Position numbers and translations under genes: made by a program
Source: Hyphomonas neptunium ATCC 15444
Lineage (GTDB): Bacteria; Pseudomonadota; Alphaproteobacteria; Caulobacterales; Hyphomonadaceae
Direction of reading: 5' to 3'
DNA: 64,000 nt
Assembly (NCBI RefSeq): GCF_000013025.1
Contig: NC_008358.1
Span: 930,001-994,000, forward strand
Shown: positions 32,191 to 41,098 of the stretch, in pieces
How positions within the stretch are numbered: the first letter of the stretch is position 1
How the letters are laid out: each line of letters begins with the position of its first letter
Notes under the pieces: model-generated
Databases searched by the model: none
What the model was told of the DNA's origin: nothing
Seen by the model: the letters and a program-made list of their open reading frames with translations, nothing else

Positions 32191-33690
32191 TTACGCAGTT
32201 TTGGAGAGCATGTCACGGCTAAGTGTCTTGCCGGCGAGCAGGTAGTGGATCGCCGCCCAGCCATAGAGCGAAGCAAAGATGATGATCGACCATTGCAGGC
32301 CGCGGGCATCGGCGTCGCGACAGGCAGCGGCCTGGTCAGCGGCGAGCACGGTGACGTCCTTACACATCTGCAGGGTGAGGCCGATCGTATTGCCATCCAA
32401 CATCATCGTCTTGAGGCCGGTGGAGAGGAAGCCGATCAGCGTGGGGCCAAGGCCGATGCCGATCAGGTTCACCGCAAACAGAGTGATCGCCACGGCCGTT
32501 GCGCGTGTGCGGCTGTCCACAACCCCTGCCGAGACCGCATACATTGGGCCGAGATAGAAGTAGTGCAGCGTGGCCGCCAGCATCAGCGGCGGAATCATCA
32601 ACGGCACGGTGGGGCTGAGATAGCCGAGCCAGTAAAGCGGCACGGAAAGCCCCATGCCCAGCGCCGGCATCCAGGACAGCGCTGTGGGATACCGCACGGA
32701 CAGCCTGTCCGCGAGGAAGCCCGAGAGGAACACGCCAATCGCCGCCATCACGCCCAGAACCAGCGAGAAGATCAACGCCGCTTCGGTCAGCGTCAGCCCG
32801 TGGGTGCGCAGCAGAAAGGAGGTGGAGAAAGCCGCAACGCCGTAACCGGCAAAGGAGGCGATCGCCGCGCCGGCCACAACATGCACATAGGTCGGCTTCT
32901 TCATCAGATCCTTCAGCACTGTGCCGAAGCCATCAGGTACCGCTTTGCGCGGCGCGCCCGGAGGATCAGAATATCCGCGGGGTGGCTCTTTCACGGTGAA
33001 GAATAGGATGAGGGCAAACAGAACGCCCGGCAGGCCAACGGCGATAAACGCGATGCGCCAGCCTTCCAGGCTATTCCAGTCCACCAGCCCCTGCGCCCAG
33101 GTCCAGCCCCATGAGCCGAAGAGATTGTAGACGTTCTCGCCGGTCACATAATCATTGATCGGGCCTGCGGCGAGACCGGCCAGCATCCCGCCCAGCGGAA
33201 CGCCGAGCGCATAGATTGAAGCGGCCGTCGCGCGGCTTGTCGGCTTGAAATAATCGGCGATCACAGACTGTGCCGGCGGCGTACACCCCGCCTCGCCTAC
33301 GCCTACGAGCAGGCGGAAAATGAACAGCGTCATGAAGCTCGTCGCAAAGCCGCAGAGCACCGTCATCAGGCTCCACAGGGTCAGCGAGATCACAATGATC
33401 ATCATCCGGCTGCGGCGTTCGGCAACGCGCGCAATCGGGATACCCAGCGTCGTGTAGAAAATCGCAAAGGCGAGGCCGCCGAGCAATCCCATATGCCAGT
33501 CTTCGAGCTGGAGGGAGAGTTTCATCGGCTCGGTCAGGATACCGAAAATCGAGCGGTCGATGAAATTGAAGATGTAAACAACAAGCAGCGAAGACAAAAC
33601 ATAGCCGCGGTAAAGCGGGGTTCCGAATCCGGTTTTGTAACCCGGAACGGCTTCGGTGGTTGTCTGGCTAGGGGTGGCGGCGTCGGTCAT
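32191..33690 (-). CDS. MFS transporter (spinster-like), tandem paralogue 1
   Basis: A 499-residue transporter with about 12 hydrophobic segments. It has IPIARVAERRSR after helix 2 in the place of the MFS A-motif, GEAGCTPPAQSVIADYF in helix 4, and an insert near residue 200 (GSWGWTWAQGLVDWNSLEGWR). The start at 33690 is supported by GGAGA; an in-frame start at 33702 is weaker. The upstream neighbour at 33728 shares the same motifs and layout, so the two are a tandem duplication. It precedes thrB by 11 bases. Substrate unknown. Confidence 0.88.
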   Translation of the reverse strand: MTDAATPSQTTTEAVPGYKTGFGTPLYRGYVLSSLLVVYIFNFIDRSIFGILTEPMKLSLQLEDWHMGLLGGLAFAIFYTTLGIPIARVAERRSRMMIIVISLTLWSLMTVLCGFATSFMTLFIFRLLVGVGEAGCTPPAQSVIADYFKPTSRATAASIYALGVPLGGMLAGLAAGPINDYVTGENVYNLFGSWGWTWAQGLVDWNSLEGWRIAFIAVGLPGVLFALILFFTVKEPPRGYSDPPGAPRKAVPDGFGTVLKDLMKKPTYVHVVAGAAIASFAGYGVAAFSTSFLLRTHGLTLTEAALIFSLVLGVMAAIGVFLSGFLADRLSVRYPTALSWMPALGMGLSVPLYWLGYLSPTVPLMIPPLMLAATLHYFYLGPMYAVSAGVVDSRTRATAVAITLFAVNLIGIGLGPTLIGFLSTGLKTMMLDGNTIGLTLQMCKDVTVLAADQAAACRDADARGLQWSIIIFASLYGWAAIHYLLAGKTLSRDMLSKTA

Positions 33691-33727
33691 GCGGGTCTCC
33701 ACGACAGTCAGGCAAGAATTGCGAAAT

Positions 33728-35227
33728 TCAATCCGCGGCGGGGCTCCAGCGATCCTTCAGGAAGGTGCGGGAGGCGAGGAAATAGAACGCGGCGGCAATA
33801 ACGAGGAAGACAACCGTGGCGACCATCGACTGGCGCAGGCCCTCGGCATAGGCCGAGCAGAGCGCCGGTCCCATTTCGCCGATTTCGGCCATCCGACCGG
33901 CGCAGAGGCCCGGATTGAAGGTCGCGAAGGCTTCCTCCAGCCCGTTCTTCCTGATGATGCCGCCCATGAAGGCGCTGCTCATCATGCCGGTGAACATCGG
34001 GCCGAGGCCGTTCCCGATCAGGCTGACGATCAGCAGCAGCACCGAAACCGTCGTGGCGCGCGAGCGCGGGCTGACGATGGCGGTCGACACGGTGTATTGC
34101 GCGCCGAGATAGGCGTAGTGCGCGATGGCGGCGATGACCCACATCCAGAACGCCATCGTCAGGGAAGGCGTCAGGAAGGCGGCAATATAGGCCGGAATGG
34201 CAATCAGCAGGCCCACACCGGGCAGCCAGGCAACGATCGCTGGAAAGCGCGGCGTGAATTTTTCTGACAGGAAACCGCCCAGAAAAGTGCCGAAGGCCGC
34301 GACCGCGGCCAGGGGCGCGCCATAACGGATCGCCGCTTCCGAAACGCTGACGCCATGTACGCGCATCAGGAACGGCGCCTGAAAGCTGATCAGCCCATAG
34401 CCGACAAAGGCGACGAACGCGGCGCCGAGAGAGAGTGACCAGAAGGTCGGCTTTGCGCCAAACTCCCGGAAGGCTTCGAAGAAGCCGGCTTTTTCAAGCG
34501 GTGTCTTTCCCTTCGGATCTGAATAGCCACGGGGCGGTTCGCGCGTCGTCAGCCAGAGTATCAGGGCGACGAGGATGCCCGGCGCGCCCACGATCACGAA
34601 GACCAGGCGCCAGCCTTCCACCTCTTCCCAATTGATGCCCGAAAACAGCCAGCCCAGGCCAATCGAGGACAGGAAGTTGCCAAAGTCGGCGCCCTGCAAG
34701 CCTGCCAGCGCGCCGCCGAACAGCTGCGCCATGACGCCGCCCACCGTAACACCCATGGAGTAGATGCCGATGGCGTTCGCCCGGCTCTTGGGCGGGTAAT
34801 AATCGGTGATGATCGAGTTGGCGGGCGGGGTGCAGCCTGCCTCGCCAATCGCCACGCCAACCCGGAACAGCAACAGCCAGATAAAGCTGGCCGCCAGGCC
34901 GCAGAACACCGTCATGATCGACCAGATGATGACGCACAGAGAGATGATGAAGACGCGGTTGCCCCGGTCCGCCCACATGGCGATCGGAATGCCCATGAGT
35001 GCGTAGAACAGCGCAAAGGGTGGGCCGGTCAGCAGACCCCATTGCGCATCGCTCAGTGAAAACGTGTTGATGATCGGCTGGGCGACAACCGTAATGACGG
35101 TGCGGTCGATAAAGTTCAGCGTGTAAATCAGCGTCAGGGCAAGCAGGACATAGGAGCGGTACGGCTTGGAGCCGAAACCGGTAATGTGCCCGTTGCCAGT
35201 TTCAGCCGCGTCTGCGGTTGCCGTCAT
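33728..35227 (-). CDS. MFS transporter (spinster-like), tandem paralogue 2
   Basis: A 499-residue MFS protein that matches its downstream neighbour along the length: LTLIYTLNFIDRTVITVVAQPI for helix 1, IPIAMWADRGNR for the A-motif, and GEAGCTPPANSIITDYYPPKSRANAIGIYSMGVTVGG. The insert near residue 190 (SSIGLGWLFSGINWEEVEGW) is also shared. GGGAGG upstream fixes the ATG at 35227; the longer frame lacks a family match. It lies 37 bases from paralogue 1. Spinster-like transporters move lipids, sugars or organic acids; neither partner can be assigned here. Confidence 0.88.
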   Translation of the reverse strand: MTATADAAETGNGHITGFGSKPYRSYVLLALTLIYTLNFIDRTVITVVAQPIINTFSLSDAQWGLLTGPPFALFYALMGIPIAMWADRGNRVFIISLCVIIWSIMTVFCGLAASFIWLLLFRVGVAIGEAGCTPPANSIITDYYPPKSRANAIGIYSMGVTVGGVMAQLFGGALAGLQGADFGNFLSSIGLGWLFSGINWEEVEGWRLVFVIVGAPGILVALILWLTTREPPRGYSDPKGKTPLEKAGFFEAFREFGAKPTFWSLSLGAAFVAFVGYGLISFQAPFLMRVHGVSVSEAAIRYGAPLAAVAAFGTFLGGFLSEKFTPRFPAIVAWLPGVGLLIAIPAYIAAFLTPSLTMAFWMWVIAAIAHYAYLGAQYTVSTAIVSPRSRATTVSVLLLIVSLIGNGLGPMFTGMMSSAFMGGIIRKNGLEEAFATFNPGLCAGRMAEIGEMGPALCSAYAEGLRQSMVATVVFLVIAAAFYFLASRTFLKDRWSPAAD

Positions 35228-35496
35228 GTCAGCTCGCCTCCCAGGAAAACGCGCTTCTGTCGGCGCTGTATCATGTCTCGACGGTAACGGTCCCGCCGCC
35301 GCCTGCAAGTCTTATCGTCAGGGAAGGGCGCAGAGCGGCGGTTTGTTTCGCTTGGGCGGCGAGTTGAATTTTTCGTGAGGCCAGCCTATTTCTCCAGCTG
35401 GCAGAAAATTATACCCGTAAGCATAAGGCGCCTTTGTCATGAACAATATCCGGAAAATGACCGCCCTCGGATCAGTTTACCAGATGAGTTCAAACC

Positions 35497-37080
35497 ATGC
35501 CTGCTGCCATTACCCTCTCCTCGCTGACATTTGCCCTGCCTGACGGCCGGGTTCTTTTTTCAGACCTTAACTTCAGTTTCAATCAGGAACGTATCGGCCT
35601 CATCGGGCGGAACGGCATCGGCAAGTCTAGCCTGCTGGCGTTGATCGCCGGCGCGCAGCGGCCCACGTCCGGAGCCATCCGGGTGAGCGGCACGCTCGGA
35701 ACCCTGCACCAGTCGTTCGCGCCGGAGCCGGGCGAAACCCTCGCCAGCCTGTTCGGCGTGGGCGCCGCGCTTGAGCGGCTGGCCCGCATAGAGGCAGGGG
35801 CGGGAACCGAAACTGATTTTGATGACGCGGACTGGACCCTGGAGGCGCGCCTGGCTGAAGCGTTGGCGCGGGCGGGGCTGGCGGATGTTTCCCTCAGCAC
35901 ATCGCTGGCCACGCTATCGGGCGGGCAGCGCACGCGGGCGAGCCTTGCAGCGCTGATCTTTGCCGAGCCGGATTTCCTGCTGCTGGATGAACCCACCAAC
36001 AATCTCGACCGGGAGGGGCGCGCCGCGGTCGCGCGGCTCCTGTCTACCTGGCGCGGCGGGGCGGTGGTTGTCAGCCACGACCGGGAACTGCTGGAAAACA
36101 TGGACGCGATTGTCGAGCTGACGTCATTGGGCGCGGCACGCTATGGCGGGGGCTGGAGCAGCTATGAGGCGCAAAAAGCGCTCGAGCTGGCGGCGGCCGA
36201 GCAGGATCTGGCGCAGGCCCAGCGCCGCGTTGAGGAGGCCGGCGAGAAGGCGCAGGCCGCCTCAGAGCGCAAGGCAAGGCGCGACGGCGCCGGCAGCCGG
36301 CAGGCGGCAAAGGGCGGCGCGCCGCGCATATTGCTCGGTACACTGAAGGGCCGGGCAGAAGAGTCTTCCGGCGCGCTGAACCGCCTGGCCGAAAAGCAGA
36401 AGGCCGAGGCCGAAGAGGCCGCCGCAACCGCCCGAACCAAGCTCGAAGTGCTTCAGCCCTTCATTGTCAGGATACCGCCATCCCGCCTTCCGGCAGGCAA
36501 GGCCGTGCTGACCGCCGCGCAGCTTTGCGCAGGATATGACCCCGAAGCGCCGCTCCTGCGCGACCTGTCTTTTGAGCTGCGCGGGCCAGAGCGTGTGGCG
36601 ATCGTAGGCCCCAACGGCTCTGGCAAATCCACGCTGCTGGCAACGCTCACCGGGGCGTTGCCGCCGCTGGCGGGAGAGGCGCAGATTCAGGTTCCCAGTG
36701 TGATGCTCGACCAAGAGGTCAGCATCCTGGAGGGCGCACACACAATCCTGGAAAACTTCCAGAGACTCAATCCGGAGGCGGATGAAAATGCGTGCCGTGC
36801 CGCGTTGGCGCGCTTCCGATTCCGGGCGGACGCTGCGTTACAGGTTGTGTCCACGCTCAGCGGCGGGGAGCGTCTGCGTGCGGGGCTCGCCTGCGTTTTG
36901 GGTGGGGGCACACCGCCTCAACTGCTCATTCTGGACGAGCCGACCAACCACCTGGACATTGCATCACTGGAAACGGTAGAGGCTGGCCTCAATGCCTATG
37001 ATGGCGCCCTGTTGATTGTCAGCCACGACGAAGCGTTCCTGGGGCGCATCGGCATCACACGCCGGATCAGCCTCAGATAA
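35497..37080 (+). CDS. ABC-F family ATPase
   Basis: A 527-residue soluble protein with two ABC ATPase domains and no membrane segments. Domain 1 has Walker A GRNGIGKSS, signature LSGGQRTRA and Walker B LLLDEPTNNLD. Domain 2 has GPNGSGKST, LSGGERLRAG and LILDEPTNHLD, with switch His in IVSHDEAFL. A long charged linker of Glu/Ala/Arg-rich helix (residues ~215-325) joins the domains, in the place of the ribosome-probing P-site tip. ABC-F proteins act in translation or give antibiotic resistance; Uup or EttA types are possible. Its stop overlaps the convergent radC. Confidence 0.92.
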   Translation: MPAAITLSSLTFALPDGRVLFSDLNFSFNQERIGLIGRNGIGKSSLLALIAGAQRPTSGAIRVSGTLGTLHQSFAPEPGETLASLFGVGAALERLARIEAGAGTETDFDDADWTLEARLAEALARAGLADVSLSTSLATLSGGQRTRASLAALIFAEPDFLLLDEPTNNLDREGRAAVARLLSTWRGGAVVVSHDRELLENMDAIVELTSLGAARYGGGWSSYEAQKALELAAAEQDLAQAQRRVEEAGEKAQAASERKARRDGAGSRQAAKGGAPRILLGTLKGRAEESSGALNRLAEKQKAEAEEAAATARTKLEVLQPFIVRIPPSRLPAGKAVLTAAQLCAGYDPEAPLLRDLSFELRGPERVAIVGPNGSGKSTLLATLTGALPPLAGEAQIQVPSVMLDQEVSILEGAHTILENFQRLNPEADENACRAALARFRFRADAALQVVSTLSGGERLRAGLACVLGGGTPPQLLILDEPTNHLDIASLETVEAGLNAYDGALLIVSHDEAFLGRIGITRRISLR

Positions 37081-37811
37081 GGCCCGAGGTGCGAAAGCTG
37101 ACAACGCCGGAGGTGCCGACCACCAGATGATCGTGTACGGTAATGTCAAATGGCCCAGGCACATCAATGATCTCGCGTGTGATCTCGATGTCGGCGCGAG
37201 AGGGCTTGGGGTCTCCCGAGGGGTGGTTGTGGACGAGGATCAGGCTGGACGCCTGTAGCTCCAGCGCGCGCCGGGCAATCTCGCGCGGATAGACCGGCGC
37301 ATGATCCACCGTGCCTCGCCCCATGATCTCGTCTGTGATCAACTGGTTCTTTCGGTCCAGGAACATGACGCGGAACTGCTCGCGCTTCTCATGCTGGAGT
37401 TCGCGGCGCACATAGGCCACCAGCGCGCTCCACGAAGAGATGACTTCCTTGGATTTGATCTCCTCGCGGCCAGCGCGGGAGTGAAGCTCAGCGATGGCTT
37501 TGAGATAGGCGGCAACCGTCTCGCCCACGCCCGGTACTTTCACAAGCTCCTCACCGGGCGCCGCGAGGATGGCCGAGAGGCTTCCAAACTTCGCCTGCAG
37601 CGCCTTGGCAATCGGCTTCACATTGGAATGAACGCCATCAGCAGCACTTCCAGGATCTCGTAATCATCGAGTGCCCCCGCGCCAGGCTTCAGGAGTTTGC
37701 TGCGCAGCCGGTCCGATGCCCCTGCCAGCGGGGCGCCTCCGAAGCCGCAGGCAACGTAAACTGATAGCCGGCTTCCTGGGCGCCGTGAGCGGATGTTTTT
37801 CCCGAACTCAT
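37073..37811 (-). pseudogene. radC: Frameshifted RadC (JAB-domain DNA-repair-associated protein)
   Basis: The RadC protein reads in three frames. From ATG 37811 it reads MSSGKTSAHGAQEAGYQFTL and so on to PRWQGHR. After one missing base at 37712/37713 it continues RLRSKLLKPGAGALDDYEIL to LLMAFIP. A deletion equal to 1 mod 3 near 37622-37623, where relatives have PRRD, leads into VKPIAKALQAKFGSL. The last frame is intact, with a helix-hairpin-helix (VPGVGETVAAYL) and JAB metal motif HNHPSGDPKPSRAD. If both indels are real, full RadC cannot be made; an internal GTG start at 37621 might still give the JAB part (182 residues). Confidence 0.8.
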
Positions 37812-37823
37812 GAGATCAGGTCA

Positions 37824-37960
37824 TCCCGGCGAAAGCCGCGGCCCATGAAGTGATTAGCAGGGAGGTAAACCGGCGCCGAAAGCATGCCGGAACATTCCAC
37901 GAACATTCGCGTTCGTCAAGCGGTTGCAAAGCAAAGTCTGGGTCCCGGCTTTCGCCGGGA
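37824..37960. repeat. Inverted copies of a CGGCTTTCGCCGGG palindrome around the radC leader
   Basis: TCCCGGCGAAAGCCG at 37824-37838 and its exact reverse complement CGGCTTTCGCCGGGA at 37946-37960 flank about 107 bases. The second copy is itself a hairpin (TCCCGGC with GCCGGGA). This wording is common as a dispersed intergenic palindrome in alphaproteobacteria. The enclosed segment holds the putative LexA box and no gene I can support. Confidence 0.6.
37890..37904. promoter_or_regulatory. Putative LexA (SOS) box upstream of radC
   Basis: GAAC (37890-37893), seven bases, GAAC (37901-37904) is a perfect match to the alphaproteobacterial LexA target GAAC-N7-GAAC (GTTC-N7-GTTC on the radC strand). 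It lies ~80 bases upstream of the radC ATG, in a plausible promoter position. The short motif may occur by chance in a window of this size, so position is the main support. Confidence 0.5.
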
Positions 37961-37970
37961 AGACAAGAGC

Positions 37971-38792
37971 TCAGAGCTTCACCTTGTAAGGCTCATGCCA
38001 GCCCTTGGGCGAGGCGGAGAAAATCTCCACGCCCGTCTCGGTCACGCCCACCGAATGCTCGAACTGCGCCGAGAGCTGGCGGTCCCGTGTCACGGCGGTC
38101 CAGCCATCTGGCAGGATCGCGGCGTCGCGGCGGCCGAGGTTCAGCATCGGTTCGATGGTGAAGAACATGCCGGGCTTCAGCTCCGGCCCGGTGCCTGCCT
38201 TGGCAGAGTGAACCACATTGGGCTCGTCATGGAAGAGGCGCCCGAGCCCGTGCCCGCAGAAATCATCAACCACCGAATAGCGGTTGAGGCGCGCAATCTC
38301 GCTGATCGCGCCGCCGATGTCGCCAAATCGTCCGCCCGGCTTCACCGCCGCTATGCCGGCCATCATGGCCTCATAGGTCACTTCCATCAGGCGTTCGGCT
38401 TTGCGCTTCACCTCGCCCACGCCATACATCCGGCTATGATCGCCATGCCAGCCGTCGATGATCAGCGTCACATCGATATTGGCGATGTCGCCTTCCTTGA
38501 GGGCCTTGCCACCCGGAATGCCGTGGCAGATCACGTGATTCACCGAGATACAGGATGCGTGGCGGTAGCCGCGATAGCCGATGGTGGCGGATACGGCGCC
38601 ATGATCCTGCACGAACTCGCGGACCAGATTGTCCAGATGCTCGGTTGTGACACCGGGTTTCACTTCCGGCACCAGCATGTCGAGACATTCGGCGACAAGG
38701 CGGCCAGCGCGGCGCATGCCTTCGAAGCCTTCGGCGTCGTGAATGCGGATTTCGCCGGTGCGCATGGGCAGGAGGAGGTTTGTGTCGTTCAT
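37971..38792 (-). CDS. map: Methionine aminopeptidase, type I
   Basis: A 273-residue type I methionine aminopeptidase. Catalytic His lies in HVICHGIPGG, and the five metal ligands follow: Asp in NIDVTLIIDGWHGD (both), His in CGHGLGRLFHDEP, Glu in FTIEPMLN, and Glu in AQFEHSVGVT. It removes the initiator Met from nascent proteins and is essential. GGGGAC lies before ATG 38792; the longer frame has no family match. Proximity of map and radC is a common alphaproteobacterial order. Confidence 0.96.
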   Translation of the reverse strand: MNDTNLLLPMRTGEIRIHDAEGFEGMRRAGRLVAECLDMLVPEVKPGVTTEHLDNLVREFVQDHGAVSATIGYRGYRHASCISVNHVICHGIPGGKALKEGDIANIDVTLIIDGWHGDHSRMYGVGEVKRKAERLMEVTYEAMMAGIAAVKPGGRFGDIGGAISEIARLNRYSVVDDFCGHGLGRLFHDEPNVVHSAKAGTGPELKPGMFFTIEPMLNLGRRDAAILPDGWTAVTRDRQLSAQFEHSVGVTETGVEIFSASPKGWHEPYKVKL

Positions 38793-38910
38793 GTCCCCCA
38801 ATATGGCAGGGGAAGGGCCGGTTTTCCACACCTAATCAACTGCTGCCTTGCCGAAGATCGCAGGCGCTGCCAGTTAAAGGCGCAGCACGGAAAACAGGAA
38901 GGGCAGGGTG

Positions 38911-40245
38911 ATGGCGCAGTTCAGGAAGTTTCTGTTTGGAGCCCTTGGGGTGTCGCTCACAGCGATTGTAAGTGCCTGCGGCAGCGCGCCCGACTCCGCC
39001 CGGTCAGAGGCGGCGCCCGCTGCCAATGTGGTTCCGGCGGACGCGCCAGAAGCCGGTTTCAGCGAGGCCGGTGTGCGCGCGCTGGAAGACCGGATGGCGC
39101 AATATGTGGCCGATGGCCAGGTGAAGGGCATCGCGACGCGTCTGGTAAAGGATGGGGAGATCGTCTCGGACATACAGGCCGGCATCCGCCGCGAGGCCGA
39201 TCAGGCGCCGGTCACCGAAGATACGATCTATCGCATCTATTCCATGTCGAAACCCGTCACGGGCGTCGCCCTGCTGATGCTGTGGGAAGAGGGAAAGTTC
39301 CAGCTGGATGATCCGGTAACCAAATACATCCCCGAACTTGAAGGGCTTCAGGTGTATAAGGGCATGGACGAGGCGGGCCAACCGATCCTTGCGCCGGTCA
39401 GCCGGTCGCCCACCATGCAGGAGCTGATGAGCCATACCGCCGGCTTCGGCTATGGCCTGCGCGGGGGCGACTATGTGAATGACACGTTCCGCGAGCTTCA
39501 GGTCTTCGCCGCGCCGGATATGGACGCCTTCATGGAGCGGGTGTCTTCCATTCCGCTGCTGCATGAGCCGGGCACGACCTGGGATTATTCCATCTCGGTC
39601 GACATCCAGGGCTATCTTGTGGAGAAGCTGTCCGGCCAGACGCTGGGAGACTTCTTCGCGTCCCGCATCTTTGCGCCGCTGGGCATGGACGACACCGCCT
39701 TCTTCGTCCCCGAAGACCAGTATGACCGCTTTGCCGATGTCTATGTCTCCGCGCCCGACGGGGCTGGTTTCGCCCCGGCCGATGCGGCCAGCTTCCTGTT
39801 TCGCCGGGAAACCATCGCCTTTGAGGGCGGTGGCCACGGCCTTGTCTCGACCATGGATGACTATGCCCGCTTTGCTGAAATGCTCGCCAATGAAGGTACG
39901 CTGGATGGCGTCCAGATCCTGAAGCCGGAAACAGTGCGTCTGATGGCGACAGATCATCTGCCCGAGGGCGTCTTCATCGGCCATGACGGCACATCGGCTG
40001 ACACGGCCACCGGGGTTGGCTTTGGCCTCAACGTTGCGGTGATACTGGAACCAGCGTCGGGCCGTGCTTACCCCAAGGGTGCCTATATGTGGGGCGGGGC
40101 CGCCGGAACGTGGTTCTGGGTAGACCCGGAAAACGATCTATACTTCATCGGCATGGTGCAGCATTTCGGCGGGGCAGGCCCCGGTTTTGATGCCCGCGCC
40201 GAGTCTGCCCGTCTCGTCTATGAAGCCCTTGAGGATCCTGAATGA
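38911..40245 (+). CDS. Serine hydrolase, class C beta-lactamase fold, lipoprotein
   Basis: A 444-residue lipoprotein: the signal has VSLTAIVSACGS. It has the PF00144 motifs Ser-x-x-Lys in IYSMSKPVTG and Tyr-Ser-Ile in WDYSISVDIQGYL, in place of the usual Tyr-x-Asn. The end has WGGAAGTWFWVDPENDLYF in the third-motif position. Members are esterases or peptidases of the periplasm. It differs from the first serine hydrolase in this window and is not a close copy. GGAAGGGCAGG precedes GTG 38908/ATG 38911; I chose the ATG. Its stop overlaps the next gene. Confidence 0.86.
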   Translation: MAQFRKFLFGALGVSLTAIVSACGSAPDSARSEAAPAANVVPADAPEAGFSEAGVRALEDRMAQYVADGQVKGIATRLVKDGEIVSDIQAGIRREADQAPVTEDTIYRIYSMSKPVTGVALLMLWEEGKFQLDDPVTKYIPELEGLQVYKGMDEAGQPILAPVSRSPTMQELMSHTAGFGYGLRGGDYVNDTFRELQVFAAPDMDAFMERVSSIPLLHEPGTTWDYSISVDIQGYLVEKLSGQTLGDFFASRIFAPLGMDDTAFFVPEDQYDRFADVYVSAPDGAGFAPADAASFLFRRETIAFEGGGHGLVSTMDDYARFAEMLANEGTLDGVQILKPETVRLMATDHLPEGVFIGHDGTSADTATGVGFGLNVAVILEPASGRAYPKGAYMWGGAAGTWFWVDPENDLYFIGMVQHFGGAGPGFDARAESARLVYEALEDPE

Positions 40246-41000
40246 CCCAGCCCACCGCCGCCGTCCTGCTGATCGGAGATGAACTCCTCTCAGGGCGCAC
40301 CCGCGACATCAATCTCCAGCAGATCGCCCAATATCTGGAGCCGATCGGCATTCCCGTGCGCGAGTGCCGGACGGTTTCGGATGTGCAGGAGGAAATCGTC
40401 GCGGCGGTGAACGCCCTGCGGGCAAAATACACCTACGTCTTCACCACCGGCGGCATCGGCCCGACGCATGACGACATCACGGCGGATGCGATTGCGGCGG
40501 CGTTCAACACCGGTATTTCCGAACATCCCGAGGTGATCGCCGACATGGCCAAACGCTATGAGGCCATGAACACCGAATTCACCCCCGCCCGCCGCCGCAT
40601 GGCGCGCATCCCGCATGGCGCAAAGATCGTGCAGAACCCCGTTTCGGGCGCGCCGGGCTTCCAGATGGAGAACGTGTTCACGCTGGCGGGCGTGCCCCAG
40701 ATCGCTCGCGCGATGCTGGAAGACATCGGCCCGCGCCTTGAAGGCGGGGAGCGGGTTCACAAGGTTCAGCTGCGCGGAACCGGTCTGCGCGAAGGCGACA
40801 TTGCCGAGCGGCTTGGCGCGATTGCCAAGACGTATCCCAGCGTCTCCATCGGCTCCTATCCCTGGTATCTGGGCATGGGCGACAATGGCGTCGCGCTGGT
40901 CGCCCGCGCCACCGATACCGGCCTCCTCGCCACCGTGCAGGGCGAGCTTGAAGCGCTGATGCGCAGCCTGGGTGTGGAGCCTGTGCTGGATCCCGCCTGA
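40242..41000 (+). CDS. Molybdopterin-binding/CinA-type domain protein
   Basis: The 252-residue protein is the MoCF/CinA N-terminal domain type. It shows LLIGDELLSGRTRDINLQQIAQYL, FTTGGIGPTHDDITADAIAAAF, and ENVFTLAGVPQIARAML near the middle. The C-terminal CinA amidase domain is absent. Such stand-alone proteins are annotated as competence/damage-inducible protein A; relatives have ADP-ribose or FAD pyrophosphatase activity. ATG 40242 overlaps the previous TGA (ATGA), implying translational coupling with the hydrolase. Function in this host is not known. Confidence 0.9.
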   Translation: MTQPTAAVLLIGDELLSGRTRDINLQQIAQYLEPIGIPVRECRTVSDVQEEIVAAVNALRAKYTYVFTTGGIGPTHDDITADAIAAAFNTGISEHPEVIADMAKRYEAMNTEFTPARRRMARIPHGAKIVQNPVSGAPGFQMENVFTLAGVPQIARAMLEDIGPRLEGGERVHKVQLRGTGLREGDIAERLGAIAKTYPSVSIGSYPWYLGMGDNGVALVARATDTGLLATVQGELEALMRSLGVEPVLDPA

Positions 41001-41098
41001 CGCAAAAAAGCGTGGATAAGGGGGTGAAAAAAACTCAAACCATTCCTCCAACCACGCGCTATAAAACTCCAACAAAACTCCTGGGGGGAGACAAACAC

